Shown: positions 1 through 8,027, numbered from the stretch's first letter. The stretch is DNA of 18,137 bases from JBNJEM01 sp051745935 (GCA_051745935.1 JBNJEM010000077.1:1-18137); one strand, 5' to 3'. Made by a program: numbers and translations. Notes: a model not told the origin generated them from the sequence alone.

Positions 1-301
1 TTAGGTCTCTTAGAGGTCCTTTCGTCTCAATACCGGCGAAACGAACGGCGCAACAATATGGATGGCAACGACTTGGAGTTTTTCCTCACCCCACCCCGAG
101 CCGGCGTCAGGCCTCGGTCGTCAGTTCGTCGGATCCTCGCGGTGTCGGCATGAATCGATCGTGGAAAAGTCCAGCTTTGGCGCTTCAATAGGGTAAAACA
201 GCGGCCCCTTCTTAGGAGCCCCTATAGTGAACGAATACCCCTCCTCTGGTCTCGCGCGGACCAAGTTATGACCAAGGCCCTGGCGTCACCAATCAGCCTT
301 A
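1..301. other. Leading gap with no recognisable gene
   Basis: No convincing coding region, RNA gene or terminator was seen here. Plus frame 1 is open from the window edge to a TGA near 150, but it has no recognisable protein motif and could only be the tail of a gene lying outside. The stretch leads directly into repeat element A copy 1. Confidence 0.4.
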
Positions 302-302
302 A

Positions 303-407
303 TAGACCGGTCGCGGATGGCGTTGTCCGCCGCGAGCCCGACCAACGGGGGGACGGCTTGCGTCGGGCGGCTTTCCATCCGGACGCATCCGACCGCCTGA
401 AATAGAC
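303..407 (-). repeat. Element A, copy 1
   Basis: This is a full copy of the roughly 100-bp element A. Its plus-strand sequence runs from CGGTCGCGGATGGCG to CCGACCGCCTGAAA and is flanked on both sides by TAGAC (303-307 and 403-407). The strand is given as minus because on that strand all three frames of the shared element core are stop-free. In the frame used by copy 4 it would encode a peptide containing SGWKAARRKPS. It lies just downstream of the lipoprotein gene that ends at 482, and a spurious minus-strand reading frame (222-485) runs through it. Confidence 0.85.
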
Positions 408-481
408 CTTGGGTTCGGCGCGACGAATAACTCGAGGATTGGGTGGGACTAACGGGAATCCTTTTGGGAACGCGGTCGCGT

Positions 482-1381
482 TCAATCCACGGTGGAAGCG
501 ACGGGTTCAAAGGCCGGGTCCTCGGAGAAGCGATTGTCGCTTTGGGTCTGTTGCAACCGTACGACCAACAACAAACGCGATGTACGCTCGAGCGGATTGC
601 CCCCAAAAAACTGTTGCCCCAGTCCGCGAGGCGTACTCGTGGAGGTTATCGCGACAGCCTCGCCGGGCGCTAGCTTCGTTTCGATCTTCATGTTTTCGAA
701 CATCCGCGCATCGCGGCTTGTGTTGTCCATGGTCCAGCTCCCATTGACCCCTTTGTATCCCGGTTTGGGGTCCCCGTGTTCGAGCATTGGGGCTAATTCC
801 AACTGGACCTGCCCGTTCCCTTGGTCAAAGGACATCACGGAATAATAGAGTTGCGCTTTGGTGAATGTTTCACCGGTGACCCGGCCCTCCTCGTCGTGAA
901 AAAGAGCCGCCAGTTGCTCGACCGGCGCGTTATTCACCATGATTTTTCCCTTTTGCCCCGGATGACTGCGTAGGCGATGAGTCCGTACCGTGGGCTGGCC
1001 ATTTGGATCGGTGAGCTTCACGCCCGCTTCAACTTCCCCGGGAACCTGCTGGTCCACGATTTCTCGAAGCACTGCTGGCAAGGTGGAACCGATCAGTCCA
1101 CACCGAAACCCATTCGTGGCCAGTCGGCGGCGCTGCGCGGTCGACAATGCCGTTTCATCCACTTCGGGCCAAAATCGATCTGAGAAATCGGTTTGTTCTT
1201 CCGGGATTCGGACGAACATGAGTTCCAGAACCACGCTGCGGGGACCAAGCTTGGGCCACGGCAACCCCCCTGGCTCACCCTCCGGGGCCGGCGTGGACCA
1301 ACGCGCGCAACCGGCTGCAAGCGACAACAAGGCCGCCGTCCCCAGCACCATCAGTTTTTGGATTGGCATGGCGACATCCAT
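482..1381 (-). CDS. Hypothetical lipoprotein, 299 aa
   Basis: The N-terminus is a lipoprotein signal peptide: a short hydrophobic segment (LMVLGTAALLSLAAGC) ending in a lipobox with Cys25 as the predicted lipidated residue. This implies export and anchoring to a membrane. The remainder is a soluble domain of about 270 residues that I cannot assign to a named family. Its C-terminal third is rich in alternating hydrophobic residues (QLELAPMLEHG, then SRLLLVVRLQQT), giving a beta-rich look that faintly recalls secretin-like domains; this is only an impression. Two in-frame ATGs (1381 and 1369) are possible. The second gives a more typical short n-region, and neither has a good ribosome site. The gene follows a rho-independent terminator of the upstream Gfo/Idh/MocA remnant, so it is probably transcribed alone. 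Confidence 0.8.
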   Translation of the reverse strand: MDVAMPIQKLMVLGTAALLSLAAGCARWSTPAPEGEPGGLPWPKLGPRSVVLELMFVRIPEEQTDFSDRFWPEVDETALSTAQRRRLATNGFRCGLIGSTLPAVLREIVDQQVPGEVEAGVKLTDPNGQPTVRTHRLRSHPGQKGKIMVNNAPVEQLAALFHDEEGRVTGETFTKAQLYYSVMSFDQGNGQVQLELAPMLEHGDPKPGYKGVNGSWTMDNTSRDARMFENMKIETKLAPGEAVAITSTSTPRGLGQQFFGGNPLERTSRLLLVVRLQQTQSDNRFSEDPAFEPVASTVD

Positions 1382-1431
1382 GTCGGACCACGGCAGTGGA
1401 AGAGAAGGAGTCCGGAATGGGGCTCTCGACG

Positions 1432-1465
1432 AAAAAACGGCGGGTGAGCCTAGCCGAGCCCGCCG
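1432..1465 (-). terminator. Rho-independent terminator after the Gfo/Idh/MocA remnant
   Basis: On the minus strand CGGCGGG and CCCGCCG form a 7-bp perfect stem (1438-1444 with 1459-1465). It is followed directly by a run of six T. It sits about 70 bp past the stop codon of the decayed Gfo/Idh/MocA gene and upstream of the lipoprotein gene, so it appears to be that gene's surviving terminator. Confidence 0.65.
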
Positions 1466-1535
1466 GATTCGTCAAGCCGAGTTAATGAACGCCTCCCCAA
1501 TCTTGCCCCCCGTTCGGGTTGAAGCTGATTTGACT

Positions 1536-1888
1536 CTACCAGACCTCCCAGCCCTCGCGAAATGGAGTGCGGATCAGTTCGGCGTCGTCGTCGTTGCCGG
1601 TGACCGTCAGCGTCTCCGCATCCCAGTCGAACGGGCCCTGCGCGCGATAGGCCACGTTGCCCAGTAACACGGTTTCCGCCAGCGGCCCGCCATACGCGAG
1701 ATCAGAGGTCGCCGGAGCCCCATCCTTGCATGCCAAAAGCCATTCCTTGTGGAAGCCGGGGGAATCAGGAATGGACTCGGCGGGGGGCTCGTAATCGGCG
1801 AATTTGTCTTCTGGCAGCAACTTGCGTTTGCCGAAGCCGCACAGGAGCATCCCTTCGGTACCGATGAACAGCGTGTTGTTGCCGGACT
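1536..1888 (-). pseudogene. C-terminal remnant of a Gfo/Idh/MocA-family oxidoreductase
   Basis: About 115 codons remain, from the FIGTEGM motif through SIPDSPGFHKEW and AETVLLGNVAYRA to a final EGWEVW. By hand alignment about half of the positions match the C-terminal region of the intact oxidoreductase at 3472-4791, including GTEG, KFAD.EPP, HKEW, VLLGNV.YRA, WDAE and GWEV. The N-terminal signal and the whole NAD-binding Rossmann domain are missing. Upstream the reading frame runs directly into an inverted 27-bp stub of element A and then the full copy A2, with no trace of the lost two-thirds further on. The 3' end and its terminator are intact, so the loss was a 5' deletion. The remaining frame has no internal stop, which suggests the event is fairly recent. 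A function is very unlikely. Confidence 0.8.
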
Positions 1889-1915
1889 CGGACAACGTCA
1901 TCCGCGACCGGTATA
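1889..1915 (-). repeat. Inverted 27-bp stub of element A
   Basis: Read on the minus strand this is the first 27 bp of element A as seen in the plus-strand copies, starting TATACCGGTCGCGGATGAC and then GTTGTCCG as in copy 1. It stops abruptly at the Gfo/Idh/MocA remnant. Its first 19 bp are a perfect inverted match to 1956-1974, the start of copy 2, across a 40-bp spacer. Confidence 0.7.
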
Positions 1916-1955
1916 GCGACACAGTATGGGCGTCCCGCGAGACGTGCCCCGCTAC

Positions 1956-2060
1956 TATACCGGTCGCGGATGACTGTCTCCGCCGCGAGTCCGACCAACG
2001 GGAGGACGGCTTGCGTCGGGCAGCTTTCCACCCGGAAAAATCCAACCGCCTGAAATATAC
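1956..2060 (-). repeat. Element A, copy 2
   Basis: This is a full copy flanked by TATAC on both sides (1956-1960 and 2056-2060). The plus strand runs CGGTCGCGGATGACTG to CAACCGCCTGAAA; the stop-free direction is minus. It lies between the broken Gfo/Idh/MocA remnant and the LRR gene that starts at 2193. Together with the stub at 1889-1915 it makes a large hairpin. Confidence 0.88.
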
Positions 2061-2192
2061 TTTGCCACAAACGGCCAGTATACACCACGAATTTCGCTTT
2101 CCGGTCTGCCACGCGCCCGAACAATTGAGTATCCTCGGAATGAATCATGCAAATGCGCGATACACAAGCACTCCATGTGAAAGGACCGATCC

Positions 2193-3380
2193 ATGTCCAT
2201 GAATGCTGCCCGATACCTGGTTGCTTTCTCCTGCTGTTTGTTCGTTTTTGGGGGATGCGACCAGTCAACGGCGCCCAACAAGCCAACGGAGGATTCCGAT
2301 TCGAACCGCTCTCGAGACCTTGCCGAAACGCCCGGCCAAGAGGGAGGGGCGGGAGCGCCCGGCGAGCAAGCCGGGGAACAGCCGGATGTCACGGACGATC
2401 CCGGGGCTCTGGAAAAACTCCAAGAGCTGGATGCATCGATCAGGAAGAACGATGAGGGGTTAGTGATCGAGGTCAGTTTTCGGGGGACCGAGATTGATGA
2501 TTCGGCGCTGCCGCCACTAACCGGTTTGCCCCAGCTCAAATATGTCTTGCTCAACGACACGAACATCTCCAATGACGGCCTTAAGGTCTTGGGGGGAATT
2601 TCAACGCTCCGAAACCTTGACCTGCGGGGGTGCAACATCGGAAACGAAGGTTTGGAATACCTGACCGGATTGAAGGAACTCGAAGCCCTCCGGCTCAACG
2701 GCAAAACCGGAACCACCACGGTTGATGACAACGGCCTCGACACGATCGGTGCGTTGACCACATTGAGGGTTTTGATGCTGGATCATCTCTGGGTCAGCGG
2801 AGACGGGTTGGGAAAACTCGAAAACTTATCCAATCTGGAAGAGCTTTACCTGGCTCAGACCTTGGTGGATGACGATGCGTTGGCGGTCGTGAAACACTTT
2901 CCACACCTGAAAAAACTGCGGATTTCCGCCACGCAAGTCACCAGTTCGGGGCTGGCGCACCTGTCAGGTTTGTCTCATTTGGAGATGCTTGACTTGAGCG
3001 AGAATCCGCAGGTCTCGGACGAGGGCATGCGGCACCTGGCCGACATCCGTTCGCTCAAAGAGCTGAATCTGTGGCGGGTACCGATTACCGACGAGGGCGT
3101 GAAACATTTGGCTGGGCTGGTCAACCTGGAAGATTTGAATCTGGATAACACGCAGTTGACGGACGATGGCCTCCGTTATCTCGAGGACATGAAGAAGCTG
3201 AAGTTCCTGCATCTCGGTTCAACGGCGGTGTCGGACGCCGGACTCGAGTATCTGAAACCGCTGACCGCGCTTCAGGAGCTGAAAGTCACGCGAACGGCGG
3301 TGACGGCCGCCGGTGTGGAGCAGCTGAAGCAAGACCTGCCCGACACTGAAATTCAACTGAAGTATATCCCGGGCCAATGA
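2193..3380 (+). CDS. Leucine-rich-repeat lipoprotein, 395 aa
   Basis: A lipoprotein signal ends in FVFGGC with Cys22 as the predicted lipidated residue, so the protein is probably membrane-anchored and faces the outside of the cytoplasm. Residues 23-70 are a low-complexity acidic, Pro/Gly/Glu-rich linker. From about residue 92 to the end there are roughly twelve leucine-rich repeats of about 24 residues with the pattern (V/I)(S/T)D.GL..L..L..L..L.L..T, such as ITDEGVKHLAGLVNLEDLNL. LRR arcs of this kind usually bind proteins, but the partner cannot be read from the sequence. The start at 2193 is supported by AAGGA at 2181-2185; a second ATG at 2199 is also possible. It converges on the oxidoreductase gene ending at 3472. 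Element A copy 2 lies in its upstream region, leaving about 130 bp for its own promoter. Confidence 0.9.
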   Translation: MSMNAARYLVAFSCCLFVFGGCDQSTAPNKPTEDSDSNRSRDLAETPGQEGGAGAPGEQAGEQPDVTDDPGALEKLQELDASIRKNDEGLVIEVSFRGTEIDDSALPPLTGLPQLKYVLLNDTNISNDGLKVLGGISTLRNLDLRGCNIGNEGLEYLTGLKELEALRLNGKTGTTTVDDNGLDTIGALTTLRVLMLDHLWVSGDGLGKLENLSNLEELYLAQTLVDDDALAVVKHFPHLKKLRISATQVTSSGLAHLSGLSHLEMLDLSENPQVSDEGMRHLADIRSLKELNLWRVPITDEGVKHLAGLVNLEDLNLDNTQLTDDGLRYLEDMKKLKFLHLGSTAVSDAGLEYLKPLTALQELKVTRTAVTAAGVEQLKQDLPDTEIQLKYIPGQ

Positions 3381-3471
3381 CCGGAGCGGGGCCTCCAGCC
3401 ATTGCTCATGGAGCGTGACCTCGAGTGCCATCATACCCGAGCCGATCGGACGCCAATTCGTCGGCTGGTGC

Positions 3472-4791
3472 TTATGCCTCCCGAACTTCCCAACCAGGGC
3501 GGTATTCCTTTCGGATGTACTGGTCCGCTTCGGGGCAGTTCGTGGCCTTCAGGTTCTCGGCGTCCCACTCCAGCGGTTCGCCGGCCCGGTACGAGACGTT
3601 ACCGAGCAGAACCGCTTCGGTCAGCGCGCCGGAGTAGTCGAAGTTGCAGGTCGTCGGCGTGCCCTCTTTGCATGCCTTGACCCACTCTTTGTGATGACCG
3701 ATGGAAGGAGGTATGGATGGTTCGGGCGGTTCGAAATCGGCGAATTTTTCGGCGGGGAACAGTCTATAGTTCGAGTAGTTGGCGAACATCCTTCCCTCTG
3801 TTCCCACGAACATGACGCCGCTCGTCGGCACTTTTTCACCGGCCACTTCCTTGGGGATCTTCTTGCCATCGTACCAAGTCAGTTTGACGGGGGGCAGCCC
3901 TTCGCGTTTGGGGAATTGATAATGGACAACCAATCCTTCGGCGCACGTTTCCGGATGGGCCGGTGCCGGTATACCTTCCGCTTCGCAATGCGTGGGATGA
4001 CGAAGCTTTAGGGCCCAGAACGGCAGGTCCATGTAGTGGCAGGCCATGTCGCCCAGCGTACCTTGACCAAAATCCCACCAACGACGCCATTGACCGGGAT
4101 GATATTTCCCCGGCACGTACGGACGTTTGGGAGCCGGTCCCAACCAAAGATTCCAATCAAGGTTTTCCGGGGGTTCTTCTCCGCCTTCCGGACGCTCACC
4201 CCCGCCCCACACTTTTCCAACCCAAACATGGGCTTCGGTCACGTCGCCGAGCGTGCCGGCTTGAATCACTTCGACCACGCGGCGGTAGTTGTCTCCCGCG
4301 TGAATTTGCGTCCCCAGCTGCGTGGCCACCCCGAATTCCTTGGCTGCTTCCGCGAGGATACGGGATTCCTCAACGCTATGAGTCAAAGGTTTCTCGCAGT
4401 AGACATGCAGGCCAGCGCGGATCGCGCGGACGGCTGCAGGCGCATGGTGGTGGTCGGGCGTCCCAACCATCACGGCGTCAATGTTCTCTACTTCCTGGTC
4501 CAACATGTCCCGATAATCCGCATAGGTTCGAGCCGCGGGAAATTTGGAAGCCGCTCGCTCCAAGTAGTTCTTGTCGACATCGACCAGCGCCACGATGTTT
4601 TCTTGCTGGAGTCCCTTGATGTCCGCCGAGGCTCGATTAGCCGTGCCCACACAGGCAATATTCAGCTTCTCGTTGGCCGACCGGCTCGCTCCCGGAGCCG
4701 ATGCGCTCCACACGCCAGTGGACAGCACGGCCGCGCCGGCCGCCGTGCTCTTGAGAAAACGACGGCGAGATAAACTGATGTTCCCATGCAT
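3472..4791 (-). CDS. Tat-exported Gfo/Idh/MocA-family oxidoreductase, 439 aa
   Basis: The N-terminus is a twin-arginine signal (LSRRRFLKS, residues 7-15) followed by a small-residue hydrophobic stretch, so the folded cofactor-bound enzyme should be exported. The Rossmann domain begins near residue 43 (KLNIACVGTANRA, a loosened version of the usual GxGxxG). The family's catalytic EKP motif is at residues 133-135 (HVYCEKPLTHS). The C-terminal half has the substrate-domain features of the family (GDMACHYMDLPFWAL, MFVGTEGRMF, HKEWVKACKEG, VLLGNVSYRAG). Such proteins act on sugars or cyclitols using a tightly bound nicotinamide cofactor; the substrate cannot be told. I chose the ATG at 4791, preceded by GAGGA at good spacing, over an in-frame TTG at 4821, because it puts the Tat motif near the start. 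The intact C-terminus is the closest match in the window to the remnant at 1536-1888. Confidence 0.92.
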   Translation of the reverse strand: MHGNISLSRRRFLKSTAAGAAVLSTGVWSASAPGASRSANEKLNIACVGTANRASADIKGLQQENIVALVDVDKNYLERAASKFPAARTYADYRDMLDQEVENIDAVMVGTPDHHHAPAAVRAIRAGLHVYCEKPLTHSVEESRILAEAAKEFGVATQLGTQIHAGDNYRRVVEVIQAGTLGDVTEAHVWVGKVWGGGERPEGGEEPPENLDWNLWLGPAPKRPYVPGKYHPGQWRRWWDFGQGTLGDMACHYMDLPFWALKLRHPTHCEAEGIPAPAHPETCAEGLVVHYQFPKREGLPPVKLTWYDGKKIPKEVAGEKVPTSGVMFVGTEGRMFANYSNYRLFPAEKFADFEPPEPSIPPSIGHHKEWVKACKEGTPTTCNFDYSGALTEAVLLGNVSYRAGEPLEWDAENLKATNCPEADQYIRKEYRPGWEVREA

Positions 4792-4898
4792 GGTTGTCAA
4801 TCCTCGAAAAAGGGTGGTCAATTCTCAAAAAGGTGCGCACAAAACGGCCAACGAGCTGATGGTGGAAACCGGCAACACGTAGCCGCATTCCGGATCAT

Positions 4899-4980
4899 TA
4901 TACACCAGTCGCGGATGACTTGCTCCGCCGGGAGTCCGACCAACGAGAGGACGGCTTGCGTCGGGCAGCTTTTCCAGCCC
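4899..4980 (-). repeat. Element A, copy 3 (3'-truncated)
   Basis: The left part of element A is clear, from TATACACCAGTCGCGG to the GCGTCGGGCAGCTTTTCC region. The right end with its GAAATA terminus is missing or too diverged to recognise. One extra base is present in its TTTTCC run relative to the other copies. It lies between the divergent oxidoreductase gene (start 4791) and nikR (start 5178). Confidence 0.75.
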
Positions 4981-5041
4981 CTAACGGAACTCAGCCCCCC
5001 TTCCAAAACGCCTTGGATGGCGGAACGTCCGCCTGGTTTCG

Positions 5042-5067
5042 TTGCCGCTTGTAGTATATCGCGGCAA
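5042..5067. promoter_or_regulatory. Inverted repeat upstream of nikR, possible operator
   Basis: TTGCCGC and GCGGCAA form a perfect 7-bp inverted repeat with a 12-bp spacer that contains the AT-rich stretch TAGTATAT. It lies about 110 bp upstream of the nikR start. It could be an operator for self-regulation or a transcript hairpin. It does not match the E. coli NikR site GTATGA-N16-TCATAC, so assigning NikR to it is speculative. Confidence 0.3.
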
Positions 5068-5177
5068 GATTCCACTTTCAAATCGCGGCGTCTGGCGATC
5101 TGCCCGCGGTGGTGGTGCTGGACAGCTCTTGCGAAAGTTGGGTCGCGACGCTAGATTGCCTGTTCGGAGGTGGAACC

Positions 5178-5594
5178 GTGTCGGATTTAGTGCGTATTAG
5201 CATGTCTCTGGAAAGTAGCTTACTGGAGCGATTTGATCAATTGTTTCAGGATGCGGGCTACCCGACCCGCTCGGAGGCGATCAAGGCGTTAATGCGTCAG
5301 AGCCTGAGCGAAAAGGCGTGGACAAAAGATGAATTCGTGGCCGGCTCGATTACCTTGGTTTACGATCATCACCGCGGCGGTATCGTCAAGCAGCTGATGG
5401 ACATCCAGCATGAGTTTGGCGCGGTCATCGTCTCCACGCAGCATGTTCACCTGGACCATCATCATTGCCTGGAAATCGTGGTGGTGCGAGGCAAGGCCTC
5501 GGAGATACGCGAGTTGATCAGCAAGCTCAAATCGGCCAAAGGGGTCAAGCATAATTCCCAGGTGATGACGGCGATCGGCAAACATTTGTCTTGA
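5178..5594 (+). CDS. nikR: NikR, nickel-responsive transcriptional regulator, 138 aa
   Basis: The protein has the full NikR architecture. A ribbon-helix-helix DNA-binding domain covers residues 1-45 (SDLVRISMSLESSLLERFD..., then TRSEAIKALMRQSL). An ACT-like nickel-binding domain follows. The four high-affinity Ni ligands of E. coli NikR (His76, His87, His89, Cys95) correspond to His78, His89, His91 and Cys97 here, at identical spacing. A GTG start at 5178 gives the usual length and is preceded by GGAGG with a 7-nt spacer; the longer in-frame ATG at 5109 has no support. NikR tetramers bind operators when nickel is sufficient and usually repress nickel uptake. No nickel transporter or nickel enzyme is visible in the window, so this looks like a stand-alone regulator acting on distant genes. 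It converges on the kinase gene, with element B copy 1 in the gap. Confidence 0.93.
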   Translation: MSDLVRISMSLESSLLERFDQLFQDAGYPTRSEAIKALMRQSLSEKAWTKDEFVAGSITLVYDHHRGGIVKQLMDIQHEFGAVIVSTQHVHLDHHHCLEIVVVRGKASEIRELISKLKSAKGVKHNSQVMTAIGKHLS

Positions 5595-5626
5595 GTTCGC
5601 GGATGCCGCGGATTCTCCGTTAGTAA

Positions 5627-5870
5627 CCGTTGATGAGCAAGAGACTAATATCCGCGAACGTTCGCACTTCCGTGGCACATTTTGAAGGGAGAGCTTTGAA
5701 TGTGCAAATGCCACGGGCTTGTCCCGTGGTCCGTTACGGTCCACGCTACCGACAAGGAGGAGTGGTGTGTCTGACGGGTTTGTAGCGGCGAGCATGAACC
5801 ACCACGGGACAAGCCCGTGGCATCCATCCGGGGTCCTGTGTCCAGGCCGTCTGGCGGCCCCCGTGAACGG
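5627..5870 (-). repeat. Element B, copy 1 (full, about 244 bp)
   Basis: This carries two copies, in opposite orientation, of the hairpin CCACGGGCTTGTCCCGTGG (5710-5728 and its inverse at 5802-5820); each folds as a 7-bp stem and 5-nt loop. The outer ends are related to CCGTTCACGGG: the right end is a perfect match (5860-5870 as CCCGTGAACGG) and the left end is degraded (CCGTTGATGAG). It is homologous over its whole length, in inverted orientation, to copy 3 at 12999-13239. It fills the gap between the 3' ends of nikR and the kinase gene. A further 10-bp inverted pair GTTCGCGGAT / ATCCGCGAAC (5595-5604, 5650-5659) overlaps its left side and begins right after the nikR stop codon. Confidence 0.85.
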
Positions 5871-5879
5871 CCATTTCGG

Positions 5880-7865
5880 TTATCTGCCACGTTTCCTTGC
5901 CAAGGGCAGCTCCAGCAAAAAGGCGGCTCCCTCGCCTTCTCCCGGCGTGAAATGAAGGTTTCCACCAATTTCCGTGGCTAATCGCCGGCAGAGGGCCAGG
6001 CCGAGACCAATCCCGGGGGCGGACTGAGCCGCTTCTTGATCCGACTTCCGAAACGGAAGGAATAATCGCTTGGCCTGGGTACCGTGGATGCCAGGCCCAT
6101 GATCGGTGACTTGAATCCGCGCCACTGCGTTGCCGACCGACCAACGCAAGTGAACTCGGCGATCCTCGGCGTGGGATGCGTATTTACACGAATTGTCGAC
6201 AAGGTTGAATAAGATCTGTTCCACGGCGGCGGGATCCGTCAGCACCGTGACATTCGCGTCTTGTGAAGCAACGATCTCGTCCAGCTCCATACCGGCCTCT
6301 CCCACGCGCTGGGGCAGCCGTTCGGTTGACTGTTGCATCAACGTCTTCAGTTCAATTTCAATTCGACGCCGCGATCGTCGGCCCCGTTCCAGCCGAGCGT
6401 ACTGCAATACGTTCTCCACCAAATGGGTTAAGCGATCCGCCTCTTGACGCAACGTGGCGAGGTACCGATCACGCTGCTGCTCGTTTCGCACCATTCCTTC
6501 CGACAGCATTTCAGCGTACATGCGAAACGTTGTGAGTGGCGAGCGGAGTTCATGGGTGACCGCCGACACAAATGACGCCCGCCGTTCACTCAGCGCCAAC
6601 ACACCGTGTAACATGACGGCCACGGCTATCGAAGCGATCAAAAGGCAGCACCACGCGGCCACCAACGAGATGTGCATGGCCGACACGTTCCAGGGGGCGG
6701 CATCGAGGTCCGACGCCGCCCGGGTGGCGGAGTTCGGAACAATAAGCTGGACCGGCAACGTGGCGAGCATGCGTCCGGGAGGAACCGTTTCGTCGGTTTT
6801 CACCGGTAATAATTCCACGTCCGAGAAAAGGTCCGCCACCTCCGTCTTTAGCCGAGCTTTGATTTGGGGCCAGTCGAGCCAACAGCCTTGGATGCGAATG
6901 TCACCGCCGCTAACCACCCGGCGGGCCAAAAGCAACTTGGAGTCGATCCATATGGGGCGACTTGCCCCTTCCCGTGCCAGCTTGGAATCAGGGATCAACA
7001 GTGAGTTGGACCTCATTTGAGCTCGCTGGGACCGCGCGACGTTTTGCATTCCCAGGTTGCGTCGTTGCCACTCCTGCTGTTCCCGCGTTTGGGGTTGAGA
7101 AGGCCCAGACTGATTGGGCGTTTCCGCCTGGGAGGCGACTTGCTGCTGAAGCCGTGTTTTCCGCCGCGGGGTGGGCGGGGAGTTGCTCCGCTGCCGCCTC
7201 GGAGGATGTTCCTGTGGTGGTGCAACCGGCTGCCGCGTCGCGGGTGGCCCCTGTTGCCAATCACCCTGCTGTCCGATGTCATTGAGCACGGCAACATTGT
7301 TGGCCGAGGCATCGGCGTCCTCCCGGCCGCTTGTCGGCAAGAGGGTCTCCGGGATCACCTTGAGCAGTTGTTTGAAGGACACGGCGCTGCTCAGCTCTTG
7401 AAGCTTGCGCCGGTTCTCCGATAGCACTTGGGGAGAAACGCCGGCGGCCACCGCGTCGGATACGTTTTCTTCGGAGGGAACTTGCGGGGATCTCCAGCTA
7501 TGGTCGGCCGACACCTCGAAGTTCAATCTCACGTGGTCGGGTTGGGTTAGAAGAGGGGATGCAACGGTCGGCTGAGCGGTTTTTCCAGTTTCCCTTACTG
7601 GAGATTCAAAGAACGGTCGGTAGGTAAAACTGGGACGCGTCGCCTCCTGGGCGATGAGCGGTGTTAGCATCCAATCCATGCGCCACAGCGCCATGGCGAT
7701 CTGTTCCTGAAGCTCGTTTCGCTGCCGAGCCCGAGCCGCCGCGCGCCGGGCTTCCGCTTCCGCTCGCTCCAGCTCGACAGCTCGTACCGTCAGCCAGGTC
7801 ATGCCGATCACTCCGATCGCCAGACAGAACAGAAAAGCAGTCCAAACATGCCAACGCTTCTTCAC
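5880..7865 (-). CDS. Membrane sensor histidine kinase, 661 aa
   Basis: This is the second gene of a two-component pair. TM1 spans about residues 8-27 and TM2 about 400-423. The unusually long region between them (about 370 residues) is predicted to be extracytoplasmic and contains a Pro/Gln/Arg-rich low-complexity part (PTPRRKTRLQQQ and similar). No HAMP domain separates TM2 from the kinase core. The H-box (FVSAVTHELRSPLTTFR) places the phosphorylated histidine at 438. The N-box ILFNLVDNSCKYA contains Asn558, and G1 (DHGPGI) and G2 (GIGLGLAL) are intact, so it should be active. The start is uncertain: a GTG at 7865 follows GGAG at suitable spacing and gives a normal N-terminus, whereas the frame stays open to 8018 only by reading through element B copy 2. 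The input signal is unknown. Confidence 0.88.
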   Translation of the reverse strand: MKKRWHVWTAFLFCLAIGVIGMTWLTVRAVELERAEAEARRAAARARQRNELQEQIAMALWRMDWMLTPLIAQEATRPSFTYRPFFESPVRETGKTAQPTVASPLLTQPDHVRLNFEVSADHSWRSPQVPSEENVSDAVAAGVSPQVLSENRRKLQELSSAVSFKQLLKVIPETLLPTSGREDADASANNVAVLNDIGQQGDWQQGPPATRQPVAPPQEHPPRRQRSNSPPTPRRKTRLQQQVASQAETPNQSGPSQPQTREQQEWQRRNLGMQNVARSQRAQMRSNSLLIPDSKLAREGASRPIWIDSKLLLARRVVSGGDIRIQGCWLDWPQIKARLKTEVADLFSDVELLPVKTDETVPPGRMLATLPVQLIVPNSATRAASDLDAAPWNVSAMHISLVAAWCCLLIASIAVAVMLHGVLALSERRASFVSAVTHELRSPLTTFRMYAEMLSEGMVRNEQQRDRYLATLRQEADRLTHLVENVLQYARLERGRRSRRRIEIELKTLMQQSTERLPQRVGEAGMELDEIVASQDANVTVLTDPAAVEQILFNLVDNSCKYASHAEDRRVHLRWSVGNAVARIQVTDHGPGIHGTQAKRLFLPFRKSDQEAAQSAPGIGLGLALCRRLATEIGGNLHFTPGEGEGAAFLLELPLARKRGR

Positions 7866-7908
7866 GGCTGCCACTCCAGAACCTTCAAAGGGGGCACTCA
7901 ACAATAAA

Positions 7909-7987
7909 CGTGAACCACCACGGGACAAGCCCGTGGCATTCATGCGGGACTTGCGTGTCCAGGCCGTGTAGCGGCACCCGTGAACGG
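7909..7987 (-). repeat. Element B, copy 2 (half copy)
   Basis: This is one hairpin unit (ACCACGGGACAAGCCCGTGG region, 7915-7936) plus the element's right arm to its end CCCGTGAACGG (7977-7987). The second half is absent; similarity stops near 7909. It lies in the 162-bp gap between the response regulator stop (8028) and the kinase start (7865), inside what should be one transcript. Confidence 0.8.
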
Positions 7988-8027
7988 CTACCCCCGAGGC
8001 TTGCATTCCTCCGCCCAACTCAAAAAC

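Noticed and set aside
222..485. An 87-codon minus-strand frame through element A copy 1
   Set aside because: Its middle is element A sequence, which is stop-free in this direction by nature, and the flanks show no protein motif or orthologue-like pattern.
990..1667. A 225-codon plus-strand frame crossing two gene ends
   Set aside because: It spans the start of the lipoprotein gene, a terminator and the end of the oxidoreductase remnant, with no ribosome site or motif.
7866..8018. N-terminal extension of the kinase by 51 residues
   Set aside because: The extension is encoded by element B copy 2 and would precede a normal GTG start with a ribosome site; it is more likely untranslated.
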